A stretch of DNA of 64,000 nucleotides from NCBI GenBank assembly GCA_934248075.1, contig CAKQKH010000002.1, forward strand, positions 62,001 to 126,000. The letters run 5' to 3'. Under the pieces are notes generated by a model that saw nothing but the letters and a program-made list of their open reading frames with translations, made no database searches and was not told where the DNA came from. This stretch comes from an uncultured Alphaproteobacteria bacterium (GTDB lineage Bacteria; Pseudomonadota; Alphaproteobacteria; RF32; CAG-239). Positions 17,534-26,069 of this stretch are shown one piece after another; within the stretch, counting starts at the first letter, position 1, and every line of letters begins with the position of its first letter. The position numbers and the translations under genes are program-made.

Positions 17534-18745
17534 ATGACTGAATATAAAACAATTAAAGATTTGGGCGATTTGCAGGGCAAAGTTGTTATGCTCCGCGCCG
17601 ATTTGAATGTTCCAATGGACGAGAATTTTCATGTTACCAACACCGCGCGTATCGTTCGCACGGTTCCGACCATCAAAACCTTGATGGACAAAGGCGCTAA
17701 AGTTGTGGTGATTTCTCACTTTGGCCGTCCGGAAGGCAAAGGCGATATGAAAAACTCCCTTTCTCACGTTGCCCCCGAGCTGGAAAAAGCTTTAGGCAAA
17801 CATGTTGTGTTTGTAAATGACTGTATTGGCGCTGAAGTTGAAAATGCAGTGAAAAATATGAACTCTGATGAAGTTTTGCTACTGGAAAATCTGCGCTTTT
17901 ACAACGAAGAAAAGAAAGGCGATGAAAACTTTGCCAAAGAATTGGTAAAACCTGCCGATGTATATGTTTCTGATGCTTTTTCAACCGCGCACCGAGCTCA
18001 TGCCTCTATGGTTGCGGCGGTTAAAGAACGTCCGGCAGCCATGGGTTTGCTGATGGAAGAGGAAGTTAATGCCTTGTCTAAAGGATTGAACAATCCGGAA
18101 CGCCCGCTGATGGCTATTGTCGGCGGCTCCAAAGTTTCTACCAAGCTGGATTTGCTCAACAATCTGGTTAAGAAAGTAAACAAACTGGTAATTTCAGGCG
18201 GTATGGCTCACACCTTTATGAAAGCCAGCGGAATCGACACCGTTAACGAGGCTAACTCTTTGGTGCAAATGGATATGCTGGATACGGCCAAAGAGATTAT
18301 GGCCACAGCCAAGGCCAATAACTGCGAGATTGTTTTGCCGGTTGATGTTGTGGTTTCTAAAGAATTCAAACCAATGGCCGAGCATAAAACTGTTGATTTG
18401 CAGCATATACCGGCTGAAGGTTGGAGCCTGCTTGATGTTGGCGAAAAAACCATTGCCGCGATTTGCGCCAAACTGGAAGAATGCAAAACTTTGGTTTGGA
18501 ATGGTCCCTTGGGCGTGTTTGAGATGAAACCGTTTGACAACGCCACCAACAAAGTTGCCGAGAAAGCAGCCGAATTGACAGAAGCCGGCAAACTGACTTC
18601 AGTAGCAGGCGGCGGTGACACCGTTTCGGCTCTGGCGAATGCCGGTGTTGAGAAGAAATTCTCTTATATTTCCACTGCCGGCGGTGCTTTTCTGGAGTGG
18701 ATGGAAGGCAAAGAACTTCCGGGTGTAGTGGTTTTGAAAAAATAA
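17534..18745 (+). CDS. pgk: phosphoglycerate kinase
   Basis: Transfers phosphate from 1,3-bisphosphoglycerate to ADP, the step after GAPDH. The signature VMLRADLNVPMD is at about residues 18-29, FGRPEGK at about 63-69, and the nucleotide-binding GGGDTVSAL block at about 358-366. The length, 403 residues, is typical. AAAGGA stands 8 bp before the ATG. Directly downstream of gapA, matching the common gap-pgk pair; the fba gene often found next is not here. Confidence 0.97.
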   Translation: MTEYKTIKDLGDLQGKVVMLRADLNVPMDENFHVTNTARIVRTVPTIKTLMDKGAKVVVISHFGRPEGKGDMKNSLSHVAPELEKALGKHVVFVNDCIGAEVENAVKNMNSDEVLLLENLRFYNEEKKGDENFAKELVKPADVYVSDAFSTAHRAHASMVAAVKERPAAMGLLMEEEVNALSKGLNNPERPLMAIVGGSKVSTKLDLLNNLVKKVNKLVISGGMAHTFMKASGIDTVNEANSLVQMDMLDTAKEIMATAKANNCEIVLPVDVVVSKEFKPMAEHKTVDLQHIPAEGWSLLDVGEKTIAAICAKLEECKTLVWNGPLGVFEMKPFDNATNKVAEKAAELTEAGKLTSVAGGGDTVSALANAGVEKKFSYISTAGGAFLEWMEGKELPGVVVLKK

Positions 18746-18756
18746 GCTTCACCACC

Positions 18757-18797
18757 AAAAATACCTGCCAATCAAAACATTGGCAGGTATTTTTTTG
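18757..18797. terminator. bidirectional terminator between pgk and gltX
   Basis: AAATACCTGCCAAT and ATTGGCAGGTATTT form a 14-bp stem with a 6-nt loop and T runs on both strands, between two convergent genes. Confidence 0.9.
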
Positions 18798-18812
18798 CAC
18801 AGTTTCCTATTC

Positions 18813-20237
18813 TTATAGTTTGGCAATAGCGCTATCAATACGGCGCAAAGTTTCTTTTTGCCCCAAAATCACGGCGATTTCAGTAGCCCCGCCAGGGGTT
18901 GTTTCTTTGCCGCTCAGAGCTATGCGAGCCGGATATAGAACCTGTCCGTTTTTAACGCCCAATTTTTCAGCCAAAGCTTTAAGACTGGCAAAGAGCGCGT
19001 CGTTGCTCCAATCTTGTTGAACGGCCAGCACCTCACGGATTTCCGGCATTACGGATTTGGCAACCGCAACATCAGTCTTCATTTTTTTGTTGACGTATAA
19101 ATCCAGACTATAATCCGGCAAAGCACGAATAAAATCTGTCTGCTCGGCAATTTGGCCAAAAGTTTCAACTCGCGGCTGCAGAGTATGGCTAAGCGCCTCT
19201 AAATTAACCTCTTCCGACATATCCTGATAATAAGGCATAGCCAGCTGATGAAATTTTTCCGGAGTCAAAGCGCGGATATAGCACCCATTCATCCAAGTGA
19301 GTTTGGTAATGTCAAAAATTGACGGTGAGCGGCTTAAACGCTCGATTGAAAAGACTTTTTTGAGGTCATCAAGCGAAAAAATCTCTTCTTCGGTACCAGG
19401 GTTCCAGCCTAAAAGAGCTATATAGTTAATGATTGCTTCCGGCATATACCCCTTGGCCACCAAATCCTGAAAAGAGGCATCGCCATTGCGTTTGGAAAGC
19501 TTGTGTTGAGCATCTTTCATAACCGGCGGAACATGAACATATAATGGGTGTTCCCAACCAAAATCTTCATAAATCAGATTATATTTAGGTGTTGATGATA
19601 TATATTCATTGCCACGAACAACATGAGTAATAGCCATGAGGTGATCATCGACAACATTGGCAAAGTTATAAGTCGGAAAGCCATCTGACTTGAGCAAAAC
19701 ACCCTCGTCCAACTCGTCATAATCAATCTCGATATCGCCATATACTTCATCATGATACTTAGATTTGCCTTCTTTGTTGATAGTCTGACGAATAACATAA
19801 GGCTCGCCGGCCGCAACACGTTTTTTGGCCTCTTCCAACGGAATTAATTTGCAAGGATCTTTGAATTTGATATTCAGTTCCTCATTTTTCTCTTCATCGG
19901 CGTCTGATTTGGAGCAGAAGCAATAGTGCGCGCCGCCAAGTTCCACCAGTTTGTGGGCATATTCGGCGTATAACGGCTTGCGCTCAGACTGAACATAAGG
20001 ACCATAATTGCCGCCGATGTCCGGCCCCTCATCCCAGTTCATACCCACGGTTTTGAGGGTATTATAGATAATCTCGGTTGCCCCTTCGACATAGCGTTTT
20101 TGATCAGTGTCTTCAATACGCAGCAAAAAGTCACCGCCATTGGCTTTGGCAATCAGATATTCATACAGCGCCGTGCGCAGATTACCGATATGCATATATC
20201 CGGTCGGTGACGGAGCAAAACGAGTTCTAACTTTCAT
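18813..20237 (-). CDS. gltX: glutamyl-tRNA synthetase
   Basis: Charges tRNA-Glu (and in many bacteria lacking GlnRS, tRNA-Gln) with glutamate. The class I motifs are both present: FAPSPTGYMHIGNLRTA near residues 7-23 and KLSKRNGDAS at about 240-249. I place the start at the ATG at 20235-20237, giving 474 residues, because GAGGA lies 8 bp upstream and the family begins just before the RTRFAPSPTG block; an upstream ATG extends the frame by seven non-conserved residues. Alphaproteobacteria often have two GltX copies; which one this is cannot be told here. Confidence 0.95.
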   Translation of the reverse strand: MKVRTRFAPSPTGYMHIGNLRTALYEYLIAKANGGDFLLRIEDTDQKRYVEGATEIIYNTLKTVGMNWDEGPDIGGNYGPYVQSERKPLYAEYAHKLVELGGAHYCFCSKSDADEEKNEELNIKFKDPCKLIPLEEAKKRVAAGEPYVIRQTINKEGKSKYHDEVYGDIEIDYDELDEGVLLKSDGFPTYNFANVVDDHLMAITHVVRGNEYISSTPKYNLIYEDFGWEHPLYVHVPPVMKDAQHKLSKRNGDASFQDLVAKGYMPEAIINYIALLGWNPGTEEEIFSLDDLKKVFSIERLSRSPSIFDITKLTWMNGCYIRALTPEKFHQLAMPYYQDMSEEVNLEALSHTLQPRVETFGQIAEQTDFIRALPDYSLDLYVNKKMKTDVAVAKSVMPEIREVLAVQQDWSNDALFASLKALAEKLGVKNGQVLYPARIALSGKETTPGGATEIAVILGQKETLRRIDSAIAKL

Positions 20238-20305
20238 TTTTCTATCCTCAAAGTTCATAAAATTTGGCTCTTACATTAGCGCAAAAAAGAAATTTGGCAA
20301 GAGTT

Positions 20306-21970
20306 TTATGCGCTCAGCAAGACATCAGCGGCAGCGCGGGCTTCGGCCGTAATTGTGGCGCCGGCCAACATGCGGGCTATTTCTTCCCGACGGCTTTGGT
20401 TATCAAGGGCAAACACGGCTGTAGTTGTGATATTGTCTTTGGTGCTTTTTTCCACCTTAAAATGTTGACGTCCCTGAGCGGCAACCTGCGGAGAGTGCGT
20501 AACCACCAAAACCTGCACCCGTTGTCCCAAACGAGCCAACCTCTCACCAACCGCTTGAGCCGTGGCGCCGCCGATACCGGCATCAACCTCATCAAATATC
20601 ATTGTGGCAACCTGCGAACTCCGAGCTAAATTTACCTTGAGCGCCAACATAAAACGCGCCAACTCGCCACCAGAGGCGATTTTTGCCAACGGCCCTTGAG
20701 GAGAATTAGGATTGGTTGAAACCGTAAACGCAATATTGTCAAACCCATGCTCATTCCAACCCGCTTCGGATTGTTTTTCTACCATGGTGATAAAACGAGC
20801 CTTTTCCATTTTTAGCGGAGGAAGTTCATGCATAACCGCAGCATCTAGTTTTTGTGCGGCATCAGCACGAGCTGTATGCAAACTACCTGCCGCCTCCAAA
20901 TAAGCCAGCCGTTTTTCCTGCTCTATTTTGCGCAAATGGTTAATACCGTCTTCACCAAGTTCAATACTGTTGAGGCGATGACGAAAATCTTCTAAAACAT
21001 CAGCCAAATCATCAACGGCAACTCCGTGCTTACGCGCCAAATCTTTAAGCGCAAACAGCCGACTATCAATGTTTTCCTGCTCATTAGAGTTTAGACTGAT
21101 ATCTGCCGACGCGCTCTCTATGCGCTCTACGGCGTCAGTGAGTTCAATCAGCGAGCGATCAAGAGCGGCGTAAATATCATCGTATTTGCCGTCAACATAT
21201 TGGTTGGCTTTGTCAATAGCGGCTTCTGCTTGCCGCAGCGCCGACGAAACATCACGATTGCCGCTCAAAGCCTGATAAGCGCTGTTGAGACTCTCAACAA
21301 TTTTTTCAGCGTGCATCAGCTCCTGACGGCGAGCGGAAAGTTCGGCCTCCTCGCCCTTAACCGGATTAACTCGCTCCAGCTCGCGCAACCAATGGCGCAG
21401 ATTTTCTTCTTCGGCTTTTGACTTATCCAAATCAGTCTCGGCTCTGGCGCGTTCTTGTTTGGCTTTGGAATAGTCCTCCCAAGCGGTGGCGACCTGATTA
21501 AGCAACTGAGGATATTGTCCCCAAGTGTCTAATATATTTCGATGATTTAGCGGATTCAGCAACCCCTGATTGTCAAATTGCCCATGAATTTCCACCAGCA
21601 ACGCCCCGACATCTTTGAGCAAGCGAAGGCTTGTCGGCTGATCGTTGATAAAAATTTTACCTTTGCCGGAGCGTTCAAGGGTGCGCTTGATAATAATCTC
21701 ATCTCCGCCATCCAGCTCATTGTCGGCCAACAATTTTTGCAACGGCTGATTGGTGATTTGGCCGTCAAAAACCGCGGTAACGCTCAATTTGTCCTCTCCG
21801 GTGCGGATTAGCGAAGTCTCAGCGCGATTGCCAAGCACCAACCCCAGGGAATCCAACAAGATAGATTTACCGGCTCCGGTTTCTCCGGTTAACACGCTCA
21901 GCCCTTCGCCAAACTCCAAATCAAGCTTGTCAATCAGAACCACATTGCGAATAAAAAGCGAACGAAGCAT
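20306..21970 (-). CDS. recN: DNA repair protein RecN
   Basis: An SMC-like ATPase that acts early in double-strand break repair. The Walker A motif GETGAGKS is at residues 30-37, followed by long coiled-coil segments (about 150-370). The C-terminal ABC-type half carries ASGGELARFMLALKV and IFDEVDAGIGG (Walker B region) and the VTHSPQVAAQG switch. The length (554) is normal. It lies between bamD and gltX on the same strand, 18 bp after bamD; bamD-recN adjacency is common in alphaproteobacteria. Confidence 0.95.
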   Translation of the reverse strand: MLRSLFIRNVVLIDKLDLEFGEGLSVLTGETGAGKSILLDSLGLVLGNRAETSLIRTGEDKLSVTAVFDGQITNQPLQKLLADNELDGGDEIIIKRTLERSGKGKIFINDQPTSLRLLKDVGALLVEIHGQFDNQGLLNPLNHRNILDTWGQYPQLLNQVATAWEDYSKAKQERARAETDLDKSKAEEENLRHWLRELERVNPVKGEEAELSARRQELMHAEKIVESLNSAYQALSGNRDVSSALRQAEAAIDKANQYVDGKYDDIYAALDRSLIELTDAVERIESASADISLNSNEQENIDSRLFALKDLARKHGVAVDDLADVLEDFRHRLNSIELGEDGINHLRKIEQEKRLAYLEAAGSLHTARADAAQKLDAAVMHELPPLKMEKARFITMVEKQSEAGWNEHGFDNIAFTVSTNPNSPQGPLAKIASGGELARFMLALKVNLARSSQVATMIFDEVDAGIGGATAQAVGERLARLGQRVQVLVVTHSPQVAAQGRQHFKVEKSTKDNITTTAVFALDNQSRREEIARMLAGATITAEARAAADVLLSA

Positions 21971-21988
21971 GTTGGTCAGAAGTCCTTT

Positions 21989-22714
21989 TTAAAGTTTTTG
22001 GGCGCGTTTATACCATTTGCTGTCGGGATAATTATAGCCCAGAACTTTTAAGCTGGTTTCGGCTTCTTTATCCAAACCCAAAATTTTGTACAGCTCCACC
22101 TGACGGTATAGGGCTTCTTCAATATGTCCGGTGGTCTGATAATGATTGACCACCTCTGAAAAACGATTCAGCGCCGACAAATAGTTCTTTTGCTGAAGAT
22201 AAAAACGCCCGACCTCCATTTCCTGTCCAGCCAAATGGTCGTTAATCAGGTTGATTTTGCGGCGGGCATCAGCGGCATATTCGGTATCGGGAAAGCGAAC
22301 AATCAGTTGATTAAAGGCATCTAGAGCTTCGCGGGTTGACTCCTGATCTTTTTCGATGCCGACAATCTGCTCATAATAGCATAATCCTCGCATATAATAC
22401 GCGTAGGCAATGTCTTTGTTGCCGGGGTGATATTTAATAAAACGCTCAAGGCTCATAATTGCGTCATCATATTTTTGGTCTTTGTAGTAGGCATATGCTC
22501 CCATCAGCTTGGCCTTGGTCGCCCATTTGGAATAAGGGTGCTCCAACTCAACTTTTTCAAAATTAGCGGCGGCTTTGGCATAAGCGGTCTTGTTTAATTC
22601 TTTGTAGCCGCGGTTATACAACCTCTCGGCCGAAAGTACTTCGTTGGTGTCTTTGGTGGAAGAACAAGCTCCAAACAGCAAAACGCAACTTAAGATCAGC
22701 ACAATTTTTTTCAT
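21989..22714 (-). CDS. bamD: outer-membrane protein assembly lipoprotein BamD
   Basis: Part of the BAM complex that inserts beta-barrel proteins into the outer membrane. The N-terminus MKKIVLILSCVLLFGACSST has a lipobox (FGAC), so it is lipid-anchored at Cys17. TPR-like repeats follow: RLYNRGYKELNKTAYAKAA, then YSKWATKAKLMGAYAYYKDQ and later FPDTEYAADARRKINLINDH. The length, 241 residues, fits the family. It lies between lpxC and recN; both BamD and LpxC serve outer-membrane biogenesis. Confidence 0.92.
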   Translation of the reverse strand: MKKIVLILSCVLLFGACSSTKDTNEVLSAERLYNRGYKELNKTAYAKAAANFEKVELEHPYSKWATKAKLMGAYAYYKDQKYDDAIMSLERFIKYHPGNKDIAYAYYMRGLCYYEQIVGIEKDQESTREALDAFNQLIVRFPDTEYAADARRKINLINDHLAGQEMEVGRFYLQQKNYLSALNRFSEVVNHYQTTGHIEEALYRQVELYKILGLDKEAETSLKVLGYNYPDSKWYKRAQKL

Positions 22715-22717
22715 TTC

Positions 22718-23575
22718 TTATTCCTCAACAATCTGATAATTGGATTTATCGGCAAACAGAGCGCGCAAAATCTGGTTATTATGATAGTGTCCGCTTTTGG
22801 AGGCTTTGAGCGCTCCCTTAATCAGATATCCGGACGTATAAGCATCTCCAATAGCATCGATAACTTTGTGTTTGACGCATTCATCAGTTTTACGAAAGCC
22901 CTCGGGATTAAGAATTGTTTCGCCATCCAACACAATGGCGTTTTCCAGACTTCCGCCCTTAATCAACCCGAGAGAGCGCAAATAATCGACCTGATATTTC
23001 TCGCAAAAAGTGCGGCACGGAGCAATTTCTTGAGCAAAAACATCAGCGGTAAGCGGAGCTGAAAACTCTTGGTGACCAACAATTTTGGAAGGGAAATCTA
23101 TTGCAAAAGACACCGCAAAATTTGGCGCCGGAGCCAATTCCACAATAGCGCCTTTGCCGTCATCAAACCTAATTGTTTTAAGCACTTTTAAAATCTTGCG
23201 GGGAGCATTTTGCGCAACCACGCCGACAGACTTAAGCGCCTCATAAAATGGCAGAGCCGAACCGTCCATAATCGGGACTTCGGGATTGTTAATTTCAATT
23301 AAGGCATTATCTACACCGCAAACCGCCAGCGCTGCCATCAAATGCTCTATGGTCGAAACAACATTGCCATGCTCATCTCCCAAGCAGGTGCAGTTACGAG
23401 TATCAACCACATTGGAATAAAGAGCGGCAATCTGCGGTTTGTCCGGCAAGTCATTGCGCACAAACACAATGCCGTGATTTTCCGGCGCCGGATGCAAAAC
23501 AAGAGTGGCGTCACATCCGGAATGAAGGCCTATGCCTTTGATAGTGAGATCTGCAGATAAGGTTTGCTGGTGCAT
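22718..23575 (-). CDS. lpxC: UDP-3-O-acyl-N-acetylglucosamine deacetylase
   Basis: Zinc enzyme of the committed step of lipid A synthesis. Diagnostic blocks are STIEHLMAALAVCGVDN (zinc His), HKVIDAIGD (zinc His and Asp) and KSGHYHNNQ (catalytic His). The start is the ATG at 23573-23575 with AGGAG upstream; the frame remains open further, but that stretch lies inside the RNase P RNA gene. This gives 285 residues, slightly shorter than E. coli LpxC. The presence of LpxC and BamD shows a Gram-negative cell with lipid A. Confidence 0.95.
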   Translation of the reverse strand: MHQQTLSADLTIKGIGLHSGCDATLVLHPAPENHGIVFVRNDLPDKPQIAALYSNVVDTRNCTCLGDEHGNVVSTIEHLMAALAVCGVDNALIEINNPEVPIMDGSALPFYEALKSVGVVAQNAPRKILKVLKTIRFDDGKGAIVELAPAPNFAVSFAIDFPSKIVGHQEFSAPLTADVFAQEIAPCRTFCEKYQVDYLRSLGLIKGGSLENAIVLDGETILNPEGFRKTDECVKHKVIDAIGDAYTSGYLIKGALKASKSGHYHNNQILRALFADKSNYQIVEE

Positions 23576-23599
23576 ATTTTGGCTCCTAAACAACGATAA

Positions 23600-24006
23600 T
23601 TTGACAAGGTGCCTATAAGCCGGGTTCTGTATCCTGCAAAGCAGGACGATAGCCATTCATCTAGGCTGCTTATTACTAAGTAGCTCAACGCGACCTACCT
23701 CTGGAGCGGAAGGAGAACATTCCGTTTAACACAGTTTATTCAGCCCAAAAGCCAAATACTTGCGCCCTCCTAACTTGGTCTTGCATCAAACAGGGTTTAC
23801 CCTGCCAAAACCGTTGCCGGTTTTGCGGTGGGCTCTTACCCCGCCTTTTCACCCTTACCGAAAACGTATTTCGGCGGTATATTCTCTGTGGCACTTTCCC
23901 TTGGATTACTCCAGCCGGACGTTATCCGGTGTTTTGTTCCCCTGAAGCCCGGACTTTCCTCACCGCGGGCAACGCCACGGCGCGGCTATCCGGCCACCTT
24001 GTCGTT
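23600..24006 (-). ncRNA. rnpB: RNase P RNA, bacterial type A
   Basis: The catalytic RNA that matures the 5' ends of tRNAs. Conserved pieces, read on the minus strand, are GAGGAAAGTCCGGGCT, AGGGTAAACCCTG, and near the 3' end ACAGAACCCGGCTTATAGGC. The terminal helix P1 is visible: GACAAGGTG at the 5' end pairs with CACCTTGTC at the 3' end. The gene sits 25 bp ahead of lpxC. Short open frames on either strand here are artefacts. Confidence 0.95.
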
Positions 24007-24010
24007 GCCT

Positions 24011-24038
24011 AGAATAGCATTTCAGAACTTGATTGCAA
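24011..24038 (-). promoter_or_regulatory. sigma-70-type promoter of rnpB
   Basis: TTGCAA (24033-24038) and TATTCT (24011-24016) on the minus strand are 16 bp apart and place the transcription start at the expected 5' end of rnpB. Confidence 0.65.
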
Positions 24039-24192
24039 GAGCTTTGTTATTTTTTGAAGATTTAAACAAGCATAAATAAAAAATATAATTATTTTTCATC
24101 TGCCTCTATTCGGCTGTTTATATGCCATTACATCGGATATGGATAACGCACAAACAGAACAAACCAAGAACAGTTAACAAATTACTAAAATT

Positions 24193-24217
24193 TCCCATTG
24201 ATTCCCATATTTTCCCA
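24193..24217 (-). promoter_or_regulatory. MraZ operator: three TGGGA boxes
   Basis: Three TCCCA (TGGGA on the minus strand) boxes at 24193-24197, 24203-24207 and 24213-24217 are spaced by exactly 5 bp, the arrangement known for MraZ operators. They overlap the promoter of mraZ itself, which implies autorepression of the mraZ-rsmH-ftsL-ftsI transcript. Confidence 0.85.
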
Positions 24218-24226
24218 TGCTATACC
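24198..24226 (+). promoter_or_regulatory. promoter of the mraZ operon
   Basis: TTGATT (24198-24203) and TATACC (24221-24226, preceded by TGC) are 17 bp apart. Two of the three MraZ boxes fall between the -35 and -10 elements. Confidence 0.65.
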
Positions 24227-24262
24227 ATAAACATGATAAGTTGTTAACGAGGAACCAGAGAA

Positions 24263-24730
24263 TTGCGCAAAACGTTTCTATTTATGGATACGATTTTGAA
24301 CAAGGTAGATGCCAAAGGGCGCGTCTCCCTGCCAGCTGACTACCGCGCAATTGTAAAAGAAACAGGTTCTGAAATTGTTTGTTATCGTTCGCTTTCTTAC
24401 CCCTGCATTGAGGGATGTTTGGAAGATCTGCTGGATAAATTGGCCACGCAGATGGAAGATTCGCTGGATTTCTTTTCGGAGACTCAAGATGATATTAGCA
24501 ATTTGGTGTTTGGCGACGCCAAGCGTTATCCCTTTGATTCTACCGGACGGATTATGCTGTCGGAAAAATTGCTGAAACACGCCCAAATAACCGATAGCGC
24601 CGTGTTTGTCGGCAAAGGCCGCAAATTTCAGATCTGGAATCCCGACAATTGGGCCAAAGAAGAACAGCGGATTCGGGCTCAGGTGCAGAAAGTGCGTCCG
24701 TCTTTGCGGGAGGGTACGCATGAATCCTAA
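24263..24730 (+). CDS. mraZ: transcriptional regulator MraZ
   Basis: DNA-binding regulator of the division and cell-wall cluster, built from two SpoVT/AbrB-like swapped-hairpin domains. The first has VDAKGRVSLPADYR (about residues 15-28) and the second YPFDSTGRIMLSEKLL (about 90-105); both carry the G-R signature. The TTG at 24263 is used as start because GAGGA lies about 9 bp upstream; the next in-frame ATG (24284) has no ribosome binding site. It overlaps rsmH by 11 bp and is preceded by its own operator. Length 155, normal. Confidence 0.93.
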   Translation: MRKTFLFMDTILNKVDAKGRVSLPADYRAIVKETGSEIVCYRSLSYPCIEGCLEDLLDKLATQMEDSLDFFSETQDDISNLVFGDAKRYPFDSTGRIMLSEKLLKHAQITDSAVFVGKGRKFQIWNPDNWAKEEQRIRAQVQKVRPSLREGTHES

Positions 24731-25667
24731 TTATCAGAAACATTTTCCGGTGATGCTGCCAGAAGTATTGCAATATCTGTCACCGCAAAACGGCGAGATT
24801 TATGTTGACGCCACTTTTGGCAACGGTGGTTACAGCGAAGCTATTTTGCAAGCGGCGGACTGTCGGGTGATTGCTCTTGACCGCGACCCCAATGTTGCTG
24901 ATCGCGCCAATGAATTGACCAGATTGTATGGTAACCGCTTTGAGTTTCGCGCCGGAAAATTCAGTGATTTTGCCAATTTGGTACCAGAAGATATCAACGG
25001 AGCAGTTTTTGATATTGGCGTTTCTTCAATGCAACTTGATCAGGCCGAGCGCGGTTTTTCTTTTTCTAAAGACGCGCCTTTGGATATGCGGATGTCTCAG
25101 ACCGGATTGAGCGCAGCTGATTTAGTGAACTCCCTGCCCGAGGCTGAGCTGGCGGACATTATTTATAACTACGGCGAAGAACGCAAATCACGGCAGATTG
25201 CCCGAAAAATTGTTGAGATTCGCAAGATTTCCCCCATTAACACCACCAAACAGCTGGCTGATGTCATCTACTCGGTTGTTTATCGCGACGCCGGCAATAT
25301 TGATCCGGCAACCCGTACATTTCAGGCGCTGCGCATTGCCGTTAATGACGAACTGGGCGAGCTTCGCTCCGGACTTTGCGGCGCAACATCTCGTCTGGTT
25401 GGCAATGGACGTTTGGTAGTGGTGGATTTTCACTCGTTAGAAGACCGGATTGTAAAAAAATTTTTTAGTGATAACTCTGGCCGGCGGCAGCATGTGTCGC
25501 GCTATCGGACAGAAACTCAACCCCAGAATGAAGACAAAGTTTTTGCCGAATGCTCAAAAGCTATTACCCCCTCAGAAGCGGAAATAAAGCTTAATGCTCG
25601 TTCACGTTCGGCCAAATTGCGCTTTGCCGTCAAAAACCAAAACTTCCAGAAGGAGTTTGCAATATGA
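24720..25667 (+). CDS. rsmH: 16S rRNA (cytosine1402-N4)-methyltransferase
   Basis: Methylates C1402 in the 16S rRNA decoding centre using S-adenosylmethionine. The motifs are HFPVMLPEVL at residues 8-17, DATFGNGGYSEAIL (SAM binding), DIGVSSMQLDQAERGFSF, and the C-terminal FHSLEDRIVKKFF. The start is the ATG at 24720-24722, after GGGAGGG and inside the end of mraZ. This gives 315 residues, the usual size. It overlaps ftsL by 4 bp (ATGA), so the operon is translationally coupled. Confidence 0.96.
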   Translation: MNPNYQKHFPVMLPEVLQYLSPQNGEIYVDATFGNGGYSEAILQAADCRVIALDRDPNVADRANELTRLYGNRFEFRAGKFSDFANLVPEDINGAVFDIGVSSMQLDQAERGFSFSKDAPLDMRMSQTGLSAADLVNSLPEAELADIIYNYGEERKSRQIARKIVEIRKISPINTTKQLADVIYSVVYRDAGNIDPATRTFQALRIAVNDELGELRSGLCGATSRLVGNGRLVVVDFHSLEDRIVKKFFSDNSGRRQHVSRYRTETQPQNEDKVFAECSKAITPSEAEIKLNARSRSAKLRFAVKNQNFQKEFAI

Positions 25668-26047
25668 ATAGCACCAAATTAGCAACTATCGCTTTGTGGA
25701 TATCTTTGCCGTGCCTGATCGGATTCGGCTCTTTGGTTATGAAAAACACTGTACACGAGCTGGAGGGCCAACTCAACACTATCAACCGCGGAATACAAGA
25801 TGATATTAAAACCATTCACGTGTTGAAAGCAGAATGGTCGCATCTGAACACTCCCTCCCGACTAAGACAACTGGTGGCTAAACATATTTCGCTAAATCCG
25901 GTGCAAGCTGAACAAATTATTAACTATTCTGCGCTACCATTTTCTTATGAGAACGGCGAATCGAGAAAACTCGCCGCCAGAAAGAATATTTCAAAATACG
26001 CTGAGCATAATAAGGAGCTGAAACGCCTGACTAATGCTCAGAGATAG
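25664..26047 (+). CDS. ftsL: FtsL-like cell division protein
   Basis: A 127-residue bitopic protein: a short N-terminus, one membrane helix (about residues 6-25, LATIALWISLPCLIGFGSLV), then a coiled coil (HELEGQLNTINRGIQDDIKT) and a W-x-x-L-N-x-P-S-R-L block that is the most conserved part of alphaproteobacterial FtsL. FtsL joins FtsB and FtsQ in the division site and helps activate FtsWI. Sequence conservation is low, so position between rsmH and ftsI carries much of the assignment. Confidence 0.82.
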   Translation: MNSTKLATIALWISLPCLIGFGSLVMKNTVHELEGQLNTINRGIQDDIKTIHVLKAEWSHLNTPSRLRQLVAKHISLNPVQAEQIINYSALPFSYENGESRKLAARKNISKYAEHNKELKRLTNAQR

Positions 26048-26069
26048 TGGATATGGGCAGTAGCAGACA

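Noticed and set aside
23760..24079. Short plus-strand open frames upstream of mraZ
   Set aside because: They lie inside the RNase P RNA gene, which is firmly identified by its conserved pieces and terminal helix.
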